Below are positions 35,996-45,717 of a stretch of 64,000 nucleotides of DNA, in pieces. A program made the position numbers and the translations under genes. The number at the start of each line of letters is the position of its first letter. The first letter of the stretch is position 1. Origin of the DNA: Burkholderia diffusa (GTDB taxonomy: Bacteria > Pseudomonadota > Gammaproteobacteria > Burkholderiales > Burkholderiaceae); the NCBI RefSeq assembly GCF_001718315.1, contig NZ_CP013363.1:1984001-2048000 (forward strand), in the 5' to 3' direction. The notes beneath the pieces are model-generated. The model had not been told where the DNA came from and searched no databases. It saw only the letters and a program-made list of their open reading frames with translations.

Positions 35996-38316
35996 CTGAC
36001 GCTGTTGAGCCGAATGCGGTTCGCCCAATCGTCGGAGACGAGTCGTTAATTGCTTGCTTGCGCGAGATTCATCACGCGCCCTGGCCAGCCGACCTGTTTC
36101 GATTCGCGCCGTTCACGCTTTCCGGAGACGACGACAAAACCGCGTACGTTGCAATCGCATGGATCCCCGCCACACGAAGACTATATGCGCAGAGAGTCAC
36201 AATTGGAGCGCCGCCTCCCGCGAGCAGAATGCCGCAACCCATGGACGTGGATGCGGACGATTGGCAATCGAGAGTAGTTCTGGCGAGCAACGCGTTTCGA
36301 CCGGAATACATGAGATTGTCCGCGGCGGAGGTACCCAGCAGTTCGCTTGCAGGGATCTCAAGGCGCATGATGCTTATCAATGCGCTGGTCATGGTTGACC
36401 CGACGGGCATGGGACAAGAGTCGGACTACATCGTGAATGACTTAGTCCTTTGCGACGCTCAACGTCGCAACGAACGAATCAAGGAGATCGGGATTGCTGT
36501 CGACGGTGGCCCAGGTTTCAAGGCATACCTCGTCAAGCTATTGACGAAGTTCATGTGGTATGGGGGTGGTCAACAGGCACTGTTTGCGCGAACACCGGAT
36601 CGTGGTGGCCCCAACCAGCCCCGACTGAAACCCGCGACCAAACCCGGTCCGCTATCTGCACTGGAAAAACTTGATAAGGCACGCGCAATTGCTCGAGGAC
36701 GGACCTACGTCAGAAGTGCTATGCGCGTCGATAGCACAATCAGAGACACGATGACGAAAGCGGCAACTCACGATTGGGCCGTGAATCAACGTACTTTGGC
36801 TGATACTCATCGCCTAATGATCGGGCGGGAGTACTCGGACTGCCGAATCGCCGAGACGCCGAGCTATGGCGCTCTCTACTACCATCTATCTAAATACATC
36901 GAGCCAGCCCATAATTTGATGGAGAAGCGCTACGGGCGCAAAGCGGCGGCGCAATACGTTGTTCCTCGCACCGGAAATTCAAGCGATTTGACGCAAGGTG
37001 CGATTGAAATACTGGACGCTGACGGCTTCGTTCCGAAGATACCGGTCGGCGGCCTCGTGAAGGGGAAGTTGGAACCGGTAGAGGTCTGCGTTGTTCTTGC
37101 TGTTTCCCGCCTGTCAGGTGGAATTTGGGGATATGAAATATTGCTCGAGAGTGAACGCTCAGAGGGCTATCTCCGATGCCTCGTCTGGTCACTTCTCCCA
37201 ATGGACGATCGAGTGAAAGCTCTCGGCCTCCCCTCGCTTCCGGGCTTATTGCACGGCAACTTCGACGGTCTATTTGTCGACAATGGGCCGGGGAAGAAGA
37301 AGACGGTTCGGGTGTCCGCAGTCGATACATTGGACGGCACCATGTTCAACCCGCCTGGCGGACGAGGTGATTTGAAGTCAATGTGCGAGAGGGTAAACAG
37401 GACCATCATACGTCTCATGGCCGATGAAACCGATGTCGGCTACACGCGGGACAACGACATTCTCGAGAAGCTCAAACGTGAAGAACGATCTCGACGCGAA
37501 CCGCTCACCATCGACGACTTCGAGCGGCTGCTCCTTAAGTCAATCAATTACCTCAACCTCACATCAAACAAGGCGCGTCTGCGTACCGAAGAGATGGCCA
37601 ACGCAGGGGTCGGTATAGTGCCCGCCGAGATCCACCAGTACTACCAACAGTTGCGGCGCGGAAAAGCAGCAAGATCCTGGACTCCAGCGGAAGTGTTCGA
37701 CACCTTCTTGCCGTGGAAAGAAGTGCCTTGCATCAGGGGCCGCATCAAGTATGAAAAGGCGCAATACACTTCGCCAGAACTTATCGAGATTGCATCAAAC
37801 CATGCGAAGCTGCCAGTAAAGCGGCAGTTAAAGGTCGAAATCAAGCGAACCGTCCAGGATTCGTGGACACTGCTTTGTCGAGGACCAGATAAGAATGTCT
37901 TCGAAATCGAGATGCTCGATGAGGACAAACGTCGGTTCGGCTCGGGCGGCTGGAAGAAATTGGAACTTGCCAATCGTGACGAAATGCTACAAGAAAAGGC
38001 CAACCTCGAACCACGGCGCGCGCGGTCAGCAGGCAAAATTAAGGTGACGCAGCAAGAGCAGGTCGATTCATACGAAAGAGGACGGGGCAATAGCTACGCC
38101 GGCGCTGTTGGCATAACAAAGACGCAGGCGAAACAGAACGGGCGCGCATCTCGGGCCAGCGAATTCGCGGAGATCGAGCGCGCTATCTACCTCCCCTCGT
38201 CGGATAAGCAGCCAACGCCGGCAAATCAACCACAATGGGACAACGTGGAGGATTTGGACGACCCGTTGGAGGCCGCTGCTCGGCGTGTAGAAGAGGCCTA
38301 TCTCAGCACGAAGTGA
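35992..38316 (+). CDS. tnsB: TnsB-like DDE transposase
   Basis: This 774-residue transposase of the retroviral-integrase type has a first Asp in ILDADGF (342 or 344), second Asp430 (GLFVDNGP) and Glu466 (MCERVNR); 35 residues separate the last two, exactly the DD(35)E spacing. TnsB binds the end repeats and cuts and joins the 3' ends. ATG at 35992 overlaps the tnsA stop and follows GAGAGG, so it is preferred over the GTG at 35983. The acidic C-terminal tail (VEDLDDPLEAAARRVEEAY) is where Tn7 TnsB contacts TnsC. Codon use is closer to host genes than that of the tniQ pair. Confidence 0.88.
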   Translation: MTDAVEPNAVRPIVGDESLIACLREIHHAPWPADLFRFAPFTLSGDDDKTAYVAIAWIPATRRLYAQRVTIGAPPPASRMPQPMDVDADDWQSRVVLASNAFRPEYMRLSAAEVPSSSLAGISRRMMLINALVMVDPTGMGQESDYIVNDLVLCDAQRRNERIKEIGIAVDGGPGFKAYLVKLLTKFMWYGGGQQALFARTPDRGGPNQPRLKPATKPGPLSALEKLDKARAIARGRTYVRSAMRVDSTIRDTMTKAATHDWAVNQRTLADTHRLMIGREYSDCRIAETPSYGALYYHLSKYIEPAHNLMEKRYGRKAAAQYVVPRTGNSSDLTQGAIEILDADGFVPKIPVGGLVKGKLEPVEVCVVLAVSRLSGGIWGYEILLESERSEGYLRCLVWSLLPMDDRVKALGLPSLPGLLHGNFDGLFVDNGPGKKKTVRVSAVDTLDGTMFNPPGGRGDLKSMCERVNRTIIRLMADETDVGYTRDNDILEKLKREERSRREPLTIDDFERLLLKSINYLNLTSNKARLRTEEMANAGVGIVPAEIHQYYQQLRRGKAARSWTPAEVFDTFLPWKEVPCIRGRIKYEKAQYTSPELIEIASNHAKLPVKRQLKVEIKRTVQDSWTLLCRGPDKNVFEIEMLDEDKRRFGSGGWKKLELANRDEMLQEKANLEPRRARSAGKIKVTQQEQVDSYERGRGNSYAGAVGITKTQAKQNGRASRASEFAEIERAIYLPSSDKQPTPANQPQWDNVEDLDDPLEAAARRVEEAYLSTK

Positions 38317-38415
38317 CGGTGTCGAAGCGTATCCGTTTGAAAAGCGAGGGGTTCAGGGTCCATCGATTCATGCGAGTCGCGCCTTCTCGCGCTAACACGT
38401 CGATGAGAGGAGTCG

Positions 38416-38901
38416 TCACTCACCGGATGCCGGCGAAATCGGCAACGCGCGATGTATCGTCGTGCCGTCGTGGACGCCCACGTAGAGCCCCTTAGGGAAA
38501 GGCGCCGTACCAACAATGATAAATACAATACCTGCAAGTCCCGCCGCCCCTGCGGCCTGTGCATCGTCCTCGGCCAGTTTTAGATCGGCCGAGGACGGGT
38601 ACGGATGCGGTTCAGGATGCGTATGCCACAGGCCTATGCAATGCATTCCGGCGTCAAACATCGTCGAGCGCTCGGCATCGGCGCGAGCTCGATCTATGAC
38701 GACGTTCGCCCGAGATACCGACTTTGGTTTCAGCACTGTTGCGATGTGGACAACTACCTCTGGTGACGAAAGTGAAGGGGAATACAGTTGGCCAACGCTT
38801 TCCGTGCAACGGCGGCCGTTCTGAACACGCGAATATAGCGTTCGCAGAACACCGTCTTCCAGCACCAGTTCCCATTCGGCTCGTGGCAGTGCAAAACGCA
38901 T
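38416..38901 (-). CDS. cap3: CBASS Cap3, JAMM deconjugase
   Basis: This 161-residue protein has the JAMM zinc motif His93-x-His95-x7-Ser103-x2-Asp106 (GLWHTHPEP ... SSADL). In type II CBASS, Cap3 removes the CD-NTase from conjugates made by Cap2. The ATG at 38901 overlaps the stop codon of the Cap2 gene (TGATG). It is the last gene of the CBASS operon and convergent with tnsB, 99 bases away. Confidence 0.9.
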   Translation of the reverse strand: MRFALPRAEWELVLEDGVLRTLYSRVQNGRRCTESVGQLYSPSLSSPEVVVHIATVLKPKSVSRANVVIDRARADAERSTMFDAGMHCIGLWHTHPEPHPYPSSADLKLAEDDAQAAGAAGLAGIVFIIVGTAPFPKGLYVGVHDGTTIHRALPISPASGE

Positions 38902-40625
38902 CACTGCGCAGTCCCTCGTGTGCCAAGAACGTCATTGAAACCACGTGTCAGCCGCACGGAACAAAAGGCGTCGTCGGATAGAGGTACCAGGGGACCCGGA
39001 TTGACTTTGACATCGAGCGATGCGAAATATGCGCTCGAGCGAACAACTGACCAGATTTTCGACTGCTGTGGTACTTCTGCGTCCAAGACACCGAGGACGC
39101 ACTCGCAGGCGGTTGCTGCAACTTGGGAAACATCGGCCGGACCATATTCGTGGAAACCTGAGTTGCAAGCCGGCAGCACGATTTTCGTTTCCTCATGCCA
39201 TTCTGCTACATGGATCCGAAGGACAGGATCATCGACGGGCCAGGTTGTGTCTCTATCGACGAGAACGACGTGCGACGCCGCGCAGTACGGCTCCATCCAT
39301 GCATGAATGATGGGCGTGCCGGCGAGTGTGGTGTTGCGTACCTCACTAAGAAACCGACGGACACTCTCCTCTCCAGTGCAATCAACCACCAAATCAAAGT
39401 CACCCGGTCGGCACTGAGCGAGAATCCAATCGGCTGCCATCGCGTAATGGCCCTTGACAACGACACCGGGGATATCGGCGTTCAACTGATCTGCGAGTTC
39501 GACAGCCTTATGCTTGAAAAGAGCACGCATTCCCAGCGGATGTCTGGAAACATTTTCCGGCATCACGTCATCCATATCGACGAGCGTCACGCGCTGGATG
39601 CCCGCTTTCGCAAGCCCTATCGCGAGCGGCGCGCCAAGCGACCCACAGCCCAGAACGAGAAGCCGCTTCGTTCGGCGCCGTTCGATCCGCTCGAGGCGCT
39701 GATCGCGCACAAGCGCCCAGTCCGGATCGATGCGCGTCACCTCAAGGGGCATAACATCCGGCAAGTCGAGCTTGGGCACTAGTGGAGGTGTGAGTTGATA
39801 CGCAAACGCTGCGTTTGCGGCGGTCAAGACAACAAATCCCGCCGGAGCGCGCCCGGGATCCGTCGAGCACCAAGCCCTCAGATCGAATTCGCCGTCCGTC
39901 GCCTTGTATGCCAGTCGAGTTAGATCATCGAATGTTCGAGGCCAATTTGCTGGTGTCCAGCATATGGATGCCGGCAGCGGGATGAACGCCGCACGAGCCA
40001 ACTCGAGAGTGCCGCATGAAAGCTTATGCCTGCGCGCGAGAAAGTTTGGGTCAACGTTGGGCCCGGTCGCTACACCTATAAGGCCCGTCTGATAGACGGC
40101 GACCTGACCTTCGACAATCGAGTCGACGCGACCTAAGGCGTTGAGGAACTGACGAATGCGGCCACGCATTTTTCGTTTCGCGCTGAACTCGCAGAAACGA
40201 TTCCAGTAAGCCACGGCCTCTCGCTCAAACTCATCCGTCACCCATGCAATATCGGTACACCTGTCAAGGAAGGAGTCAAAGGCCTTGAGGACATCATGCA
40301 CGGCGTACTCCGGTTGCGTGTATGCGAGGGACTCGTTGAGCTTTCCGAGGCATACGGCTCCCGTTTCTTCCACATGCGGAAGGACCAGGCATAGTGCCTT
40401 GTCGACCATAATGCGAGGTGCTCGCGTGGGAAATCCTCGCGGCAAAATGAGCTTGACGCGTGTGTGACCCCGTAAAACGGGATGCTGCAGGTCGAATTCC
40501 CACGTGTGAGTCGCGCTAGGGCGTGCCCCCACACGACTTAGGAATGCTGCCCCTTCACCATCCAACCATTGCACCACTGCCGCCACTTGGCCTGCGAATG
40601 GCGCCACGTGTTCTTCTGCGCTCAT
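38901..40625 (-). CDS. cap2: CBASS Cap2, fused E2-E1 conjugation enzyme
   Basis: This 574-residue protein has an N-terminal E2-like domain with a Cys92 candidate (GAVCLG), a linker, and a C-terminal ThiF/E1-like domain with the ATP motif GCGSLG (326-331), the adenylation segment VDMDDVMPENVSRH and a candidate E1 cysteine Cys487 (VLPACNSG). Cap2 activates and attaches the CD-NTase C terminus to targets, priming it for signal synthesis. Both junctions overlap: ATGA with the CD-NTase gene and TGATG with cap3. Confidence 0.92.
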   Translation of the reverse strand: MSAEEHVAPFAGQVAAVVQWLDGEGAAFLSRVGARPSATHTWEFDLQHPVLRGHTRVKLILPRGFPTRAPRIMVDKALCLVLPHVEETGAVCLGKLNESLAYTQPEYAVHDVLKAFDSFLDRCTDIAWVTDEFEREAVAYWNRFCEFSAKRKMRGRIRQFLNALGRVDSIVEGQVAVYQTGLIGVATGPNVDPNFLARRHKLSCGTLELARAAFIPLPASICWTPANWPRTFDDLTRLAYKATDGEFDLRAWCSTDPGRAPAGFVVLTAANAAFAYQLTPPLVPKLDLPDVMPLEVTRIDPDWALVRDQRLERIERRRTKRLLVLGCGSLGAPLAIGLAKAGIQRVTLVDMDDVMPENVSRHPLGMRALFKHKAVELADQLNADIPGVVVKGHYAMAADWILAQCRPGDFDLVVDCTGEESVRRFLSEVRNTTLAGTPIIHAWMEPYCAASHVVLVDRDTTWPVDDPVLRIHVAEWHEETKIVLPACNSGFHEYGPADVSQVAATACECVLGVLDAEVPQQSKIWSVVRSSAYFASLDVKVNPGPLVPLSDDAFCSVRLTRGFNDVLGTRGTAQ

Positions 40626-41836
40626 GCGAGAGTGTCTTTTTTGCTACCGGATGGTACCGGCGTCACCGGTTCACGACGTTCGCCGCCCGGGACGGATTTC
40701 ATCAGCGAATTGAGCAATCCCGTGGCCGCCGGCGCGATGCTCGCTTTCCAGGCGTCAACGCCGTGCTGCCCAAAGATCTTCCGGACACGCTCCTCATTGC
40801 TGCGTGAGTATGAATCCGAAAACAGCGCAGCGAGATCAGCCTGAAGCTGCTTGTGCCAACTATAGAAGGCTCTCGCCCGTTTGCCGTCATCCTCGTTCCA
40901 GCGCTCGGCGAAGTTTTCATCTTCATGCCGCGGGTTGCGCACGCTGTAGCGCTCGCCGTCGAACTCAATGAAGTCAGGCATTCGCTCGACCACATCAAGA
41001 AGCACTTCGATGGCATTCGAGTACATATGGCGATCCTGGTAGACTGTCTTGTACGCCCACGTAGCGAGCGTCACGAGGACAACCGAGATGGGCTTGCCTT
41101 CCTTTACCTCATCCGAGGCGCCCCGATACATCAAATCGCGGTGTAGTTTGATGAGCTGCAGAGTTCGGCGCAGTATGTCGTCGATTGCCACGGGATTCTC
41201 AGGCACATCATCAATTTGATGTGCTGCGTCCATTGCGGCCTTGAGCATCCTCTGGAACACGAACTTCTGGTTCGCAGCCTCACAGAACCAGTCTGCGAAC
41301 TCTTCAGGGTTTGACGGGCTCCAGCCTGTCTCTGGATCGCGTACACGCAGGTCAGTGCCTGTGATCCCGAAGCTATCCGGCAGAGCCGGGGTGACGTCGA
41401 AGTAAAACGGCTCGTTCACATACTGAAGACGCCAGCAACGAGGCTTCGGTTTCGGGTCGCCGGCAGCATCGTTGAGGCCGCGCAGGGCGTCACCGAAGTC
41501 AGTAAAAAACTGATCGGGATCGATTCCAATGAAGTGTTCGCCACCCAGCTTCACAACAATGTCGAGGTCAAACTTTTCGTTTCCTCGCGGCGCAACGGTG
41601 GTTTGCGTGCGCATCGAACCTTGGACGACGATATGCACATCGGTTTCGCCTACACCGAGTTTCCGCGCGACCTGTTTCGCGAGCAGCCCATAGTGAGCAA
41701 CGGCACGGTCCCTTTCCTCCTCACTTAACTCGAGTTTCGACAGCAGTTGCACCATCAACTCTTCCCATTGTCGAGCTTCCTGGTCGGCAGCTGCCTTCTC
41801 CATGAAGGCCTTTGCAAGCGTGCGTTTGCTATTCAT
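40622..41836 (-). CDS. CBASS CD-NTase (cyclic oligonucleotide synthase)
   Basis: This 404-residue nucleotidyltransferase has Gly73-Ser74 (QGSMRTQTT), Asp90-x-Asp92 (FDLDIVV) and a third acidic residue Asp147 (YFDVTP), the complete CD-NTase catalytic set. It makes a cyclic di- or trinucleotide on phage infection. The extreme C terminus, SGSKKDTLA, ends in a small residue, as needed for Cap2-mediated conjugation. It starts 19 bases after the effector gene and overlaps cap2. The clade and product cannot be fixed by eye. Confidence 0.92.
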   Translation of the reverse strand: MNSKRTLAKAFMEKAAADQEARQWEELMVQLLSKLELSEEERDRAVAHYGLLAKQVARKLGVGETDVHIVVQGSMRTQTTVAPRGNEKFDLDIVVKLGGEHFIGIDPDQFFTDFGDALRGLNDAAGDPKPKPRCWRLQYVNEPFYFDVTPALPDSFGITGTDLRVRDPETGWSPSNPEEFADWFCEAANQKFVFQRMLKAAMDAAHQIDDVPENPVAIDDILRRTLQLIKLHRDLMYRGASDEVKEGKPISVVLVTLATWAYKTVYQDRHMYSNAIEVLLDVVERMPDFIEFDGERYSVRNPRHEDENFAERWNEDDGKRARAFYSWHKQLQADLAALFSDSYSRSNEERVRKIFGQHGVDAWKASIAPAATGLLNSLMKSVPGGERREPVTPVPSGSKKDTLA

Positions 41837-41855
41837 GTATTGGTCTCACTCATTG

Positions 41856-43508
41856 CTACATTAGCGACACTTCGCGTCCTGTCCTGACGTTCTTTACATA
41901 GGACGAGGCGATCTCGATTGTTGGCAAGAACTGACCACGGCTTCCATCTGAGGTCCTCGCCCTTTCGTAAAACACAACTCGACTTTGATGTCGGCTCTGC
42001 AGTTTCTGGCCCAACCTGACGCAAGCTGCCGCCGGCGCAATCGGAATGCAGTGGATACGGTCAACCCTCCACTGGTCCTGCAGTCGCTGCAGCGCATGGT
42101 CGAACGCTTTGCCGACCAGCACGAGATCGTCTCGATGTCCAATAACGCTACGAGAAGGCGCCGGGACCGTGACCTCGACGACTGGCAGCCTCCATCGCCC
42201 GTCCTGATGAAACGTCGAAGGTAGTTCCTCGGGCGGCACCCGGTCCGTCAAGCTGACAAGCAGTACCGCCTCGCGTTCATCAGGGCGGGGAGCGCGATGA
42301 ACCGTCACCGAATACTTATCGCTTAGAGGCGGTTCACTGTCAGCAGGCCAAACCCACTGTCCCCCTACTGCATTGCGTTCAAACTGGAACAATTCGACCG
42401 TGCGGGCCTCCCCGATGAGACGTCCACCGAGCGCTAACACGGACATGGTGTGGAGCGGGAAGACTGAAATCACGTCGGCGCGAGCCCCACCATGGGTCGA
42501 TCCATCGAGGCGCGCCTGAAGCAGCGGTATCTCCGTCCGAGCGAGCTGATCGAAGAGCGATTCCCAATAATGAATCGCCGTGCCATCCCCCTGCTCGTTG
42601 CCGTTGTACGCAAACCAATGAGGTCTCGGATCCAGCGGCCGCACCTTCATGATACGCATAGCATCTTCAGCACGTCGCTGATCAAACTGAACCGTCTGAC
42701 CCGCAATGTTGCCGCCAATGACGATCATGTCCGAAGCCGGATAGCGGAGACTGCTGAATAATCTTGCGACCTGCGCAATATTGGACTCACGCATCGCCTT
42801 CAGTTTCTCCACGGAATACTCCTCAGGAGAAACACGATCAATGAGCCGGTGACATTTATCACACAGCAGCATCACGTTATCGGCGCTCTCGGCCAATCGC
42901 TCCGAGAGCGTTTCATCGCCGCGCGGACCATCCTTCGATGACGCGACAATGTGAGCGAAGTAGCTGTAGTTGCCTGCCGTATTCGTAGAAGCATGCATCG
43001 ACAGGTTTTCGCCGCACCCTTCAAATTGACAGTGCCATCCCGCCTGTCCTCCAACGAGCTTGCGCACTTCTGGCGGAATCTCTCCCGTTCTGCCGCCTTC
43101 GCGCCTCTTGGGTTTGACAAACCCGGTAAGCTCATCGCGCCGTGCGGCCCAGCGGTCAACATCTACCCTGCGATAGGTTGCGGCAGCCTCAATAGATACG
43201 AGTCCCGCCTCCAACGAATCCACCTCAAGCCACTTGAACTTCCGTCTATTAGCGTCAACTACCGCGCGAGAGTTCGCCGCGAAATCACCGCTCGGGCCAA
43301 ACCGCCATGGAGCCTGCGGCCCGGTCTTCATCGCAGCCGCCACGCGTAGCTTGTCCGCCATCAATACGATGACATCGGACTGCGAGACAACTTTCTGTAG
43401 CGCCTCGGCAAGTTCCGGGTCCGGAAGCCCTCGAGAAATGTCGCCACTCCGCTCAACCCCGTCCTCCGGCTGCGGCGACCGCCCCACCGAATCAACATGT
43501 TGTGCCAT
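41856..43508 (-). CDS. CBASS effector, HNH-SAVED (Cap5-like) with long N-terminal extension
   Basis: This 550-residue protein has an HNH nuclease domain over ~150-225: zinc cysteines 160, 165, 216 and 219, catalytic His186 in AHIVASSKDGPRG, and NVMLLCDKCHRLIDR. A SAVED sensor follows over ~330-545. Cap5 proteins degrade DNA after the SAVED domain binds the cyclic nucleotide. Typical Cap5 is near 380-400 residues; here ~145 extra residues precede the HNH domain, with no recognised fold. ATG at 43508 is preferred to 43559, because the longer version adds a Cys-rich, atypical start. It is the first gene of the CBASS operon. Confidence 0.87.
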   Translation of the reverse strand: MAQHVDSVGRSPQPEDGVERSGDISRGLPDPELAEALQKVVSQSDVIVLMADKLRVAAAMKTGPQAPWRFGPSGDFAANSRAVVDANRRKFKWLEVDSLEAGLVSIEAAATYRRVDVDRWAARRDELTGFVKPKRREGGRTGEIPPEVRKLVGGQAGWHCQFEGCGENLSMHASTNTAGNYSYFAHIVASSKDGPRGDETLSERLAESADNVMLLCDKCHRLIDRVSPEEYSVEKLKAMRESNIAQVARLFSSLRYPASDMIVIGGNIAGQTVQFDQRRAEDAMRIMKVRPLDPRPHWFAYNGNEQGDGTAIHYWESLFDQLARTEIPLLQARLDGSTHGGARADVISVFPLHTMSVLALGGRLIGEARTVELFQFERNAVGGQWVWPADSEPPLSDKYSVTVHRAPRPDEREAVLLVSLTDRVPPEELPSTFHQDGRWRLPVVEVTVPAPSRSVIGHRDDLVLVGKAFDHALQRLQDQWRVDRIHCIPIAPAAACVRLGQKLQSRHQSRVVFYERARTSDGSRGQFLPTIEIASSYVKNVRTGREVSLM

Positions 43509-43743
43509 TTCAAGAAATTTTGACGATTTAACACAACATATAGTAACTTTGCAAAACATGCAATGCTTCAGCGTTAGCAGACAACGCTGCTCTGGAGCAT
43601 GGATTGCGGCTCTCGCTCCGAGATTTGAGCCGGAGACCTAGCTCGAATCGACTGTTTAACCGGATATTTGATTTAGCGGACAAGCTCGCAAACGTTTTCC
43701 ATCGCCACAACGATGTCCAAATCGTTACTTGAGGATGTAGCGC

Positions 43744-45516
43744 ATGCATTTTGATTGGTCACGGAACACCGGGCACTCCGACCTGATACCGGGAATTCCT
43801 GATACCAAGTACCCAATTGCTGTTTTGGGTTATGGTGGGATATCGCCCAAATTCGTTGGTGAGAACACCCGAAAAGTCGCTGTTTCGTTCCAACAGCTGG
43901 ATGAACCAAGCGCGCAACCATTCCACAAAATGGTGTCGTTCAGCCATCTGCGCGCACTGCGCATCGGGTCAGTCTGGCAAAACATGCGGCACGTGGGCGA
44001 CGTCCGATACGATGAGTTCGGAAAAGTCGACGTCGACTTTTCGCCCGGCCAGTGGCGCGTTCTCTCCCCGCTCACCGAGACACGGGACGGACGGCCAGCG
44101 CCATTGAATGGCCGATACCGAGCCTCCAGCAAAGATGAACGCGTGGAGCGCAGCTGGTTGCTCGAGTTCACCCTTTCAAACAACCGCACCTTGCTCGTCC
44201 CGTGCATGGAGTTCCTCCTCCGGTGCTATGGCATATCGGAACTGATACCACGCGCCCTGACCAGTAGACCGTGGGACGCAGCCACGGCGTTGTTTTTGGC
44301 TAACATGACGCCCGAAATCAACGCAGAAGGGAAATGGGTAATCCGCCCGACCGAGCGAATGCAGGATGGTGACAGAGCGTTCCTCGGGCACATTGTCCAC
44401 TCTGCCGATGCTCGGCACGCAGCAAAGTCGATAGCGGACCAGTGTGTGTTCGAAAGCAAAAGCAACAAGATAATCTTCCCCCGCGTCACTCCTTGGTTTT
44501 CAGGTAGCGTTCCAGTCGCTGCGCAAGGCCTATGGATCCGTGAAGGAAAAACGTTCCTCGCGTTACGCATGGACCTGTTAGATGCGCCTTCTGGTCCTGG
44601 GATCGTCGCGGTGAAGACGAAAAAAGACGAAATCAGCCGATCTGAGGACGACCTGAGCAGCGACCAAGCTTACGAGGGACGTCAGAGCTTTACCCTTTCA
44701 CCCGATTCGAAGCTAAAGGTCCACGTCCCAAGCGATGCGCATAGCTTCGGTAATGCTCAGCCCGAAAAGCGCGATCCCAAACGGGACCGCTTCCCCGTCC
44801 GATCGACGCGCGACATCACAACGGTTTTTGAGCGGCAATCGAGTATCGTTTTGCCATCAGACGGTCCAGTTGGGCCTGGCGTTCAACTTGTTTCCCCAGA
44901 GGTACCCGACGTTCTCGAGCTACATCGCATGGTGATGGCTCATGGCACATTGTTGGAAATGTGGAGGGCACTGCAGACCCTTCAATCTGAGCACCCTAGA
45001 CACCTGCGTCGTGTTCAATGGCTGCACGCCGAACGCGGTTTCATAAGTAGCAGTCCGCCCGAACTCATTGCGTTCAAGCCCTTTGCGGAAAAAGAAGACG
45101 TCAAGCCGGACATACGTAGTTGGGTGACGAGGGACGTCAAGACCGAATCGCCCCGCGGAATACTTGTCCTGCGCATAGACGCCACTGTCCCGAAGACGCT
45201 GGAAAACAAAACGGTCTATGTGCTCGAAATCGAACGCCGCGTGAAGCAGTCTCGGGTTGGCAAGGACAGGATTGACGAGGAAGCCGAACGCTTTCGAGGA
45301 CTAGTTGCAGTCCTGGCGCCGGAAACGGACTTCGATGAGTGGCTTCGTGACACGCTGTCCAAGATCCGACACGTCGTCGGACATGTCGTTGAGCTTGAAA
45401 CGCTACACCCCGACATGATTGAAGCGTTCAAGCATAGCCAATCAAGAGGCACCAACAAGACGCCATTTCGGGCGTCGGCCCTTCTGGCTTTGAAGAAGGC
45501 CGGGGTCGATCTGTAG
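43744..45516 (+). CDS. TnsE-like protein (tentative)
   Basis: This is a 590-residue protein of high-GC codon use, with GAGGATG before the ATG. Features recalling Tn7 TnsE are an N-terminal strand-rich region; a mid segment IIFPRVTPWFSGSVPVAAQG then KTFLALRM, like the PPP-x-GW ... YLVEEI part of TnsE; and a C-terminal block VYVLEIERRVKQS ... FDEWLRDTLSKIRHVVGHVV, like the TnsE stretch FVLLEVD ... WRNDFEKIRRGVVKSSL. TnsE directs Tn7 to conjugating plasmids and replication forks. The gene is divergent from the CBASS operon and next to the element end, not in the tns run. If not TnsE, it is cargo of unknown role. Confidence 0.45.
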   Translation: MHFDWSRNTGHSDLIPGIPDTKYPIAVLGYGGISPKFVGENTRKVAVSFQQLDEPSAQPFHKMVSFSHLRALRIGSVWQNMRHVGDVRYDEFGKVDVDFSPGQWRVLSPLTETRDGRPAPLNGRYRASSKDERVERSWLLEFTLSNNRTLLVPCMEFLLRCYGISELIPRALTSRPWDAATALFLANMTPEINAEGKWVIRPTERMQDGDRAFLGHIVHSADARHAAKSIADQCVFESKSNKIIFPRVTPWFSGSVPVAAQGLWIREGKTFLALRMDLLDAPSGPGIVAVKTKKDEISRSEDDLSSDQAYEGRQSFTLSPDSKLKVHVPSDAHSFGNAQPEKRDPKRDRFPVRSTRDITTVFERQSSIVLPSDGPVGPGVQLVSPEVPDVLELHRMVMAHGTLLEMWRALQTLQSEHPRHLRRVQWLHAERGFISSSPPELIAFKPFAEKEDVKPDIRSWVTRDVKTESPRGILVLRIDATVPKTLENKTVYVLEIERRVKQSRVGKDRIDEEAERFRGLVAVLAPETDFDEWLRDTLSKIRHVVGHVVELETLHPDMIEAFKHSQSRGTNKTPFRASALLALKKAGVDL

Positions 45517-45595
45517 TCGTGCGAACGCCATTGCTAGCGCTGGTGCTCGCATTGGGTCGCATTTCTGATCGGCATGGTGCCGCATGGGAAGCACC

Positions 45596-45618
45596 TGTAT
45601 CCACATCTAATCAAAATT
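45596..45618 (+). repeat. Element-end repeat copy 1
   Basis: This 23-base copy has the core TATCCACATCTAATCAAAA. It is oriented like the two copies at 45718-45763 and lies about 100 bases inside them, as expected for spaced TnsB-binding sites at a Tn7-type end. Confidence 0.65.
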
Positions 45619-45717
45619 CCACTTCAAAGGGATGACGAGCGTTTTCCTTGTGATGTTGTCCCTCATCGCCCGACTCAGCACCCGATGCAACCCATTGATA
45701 TATAAGGATGTAACCGA

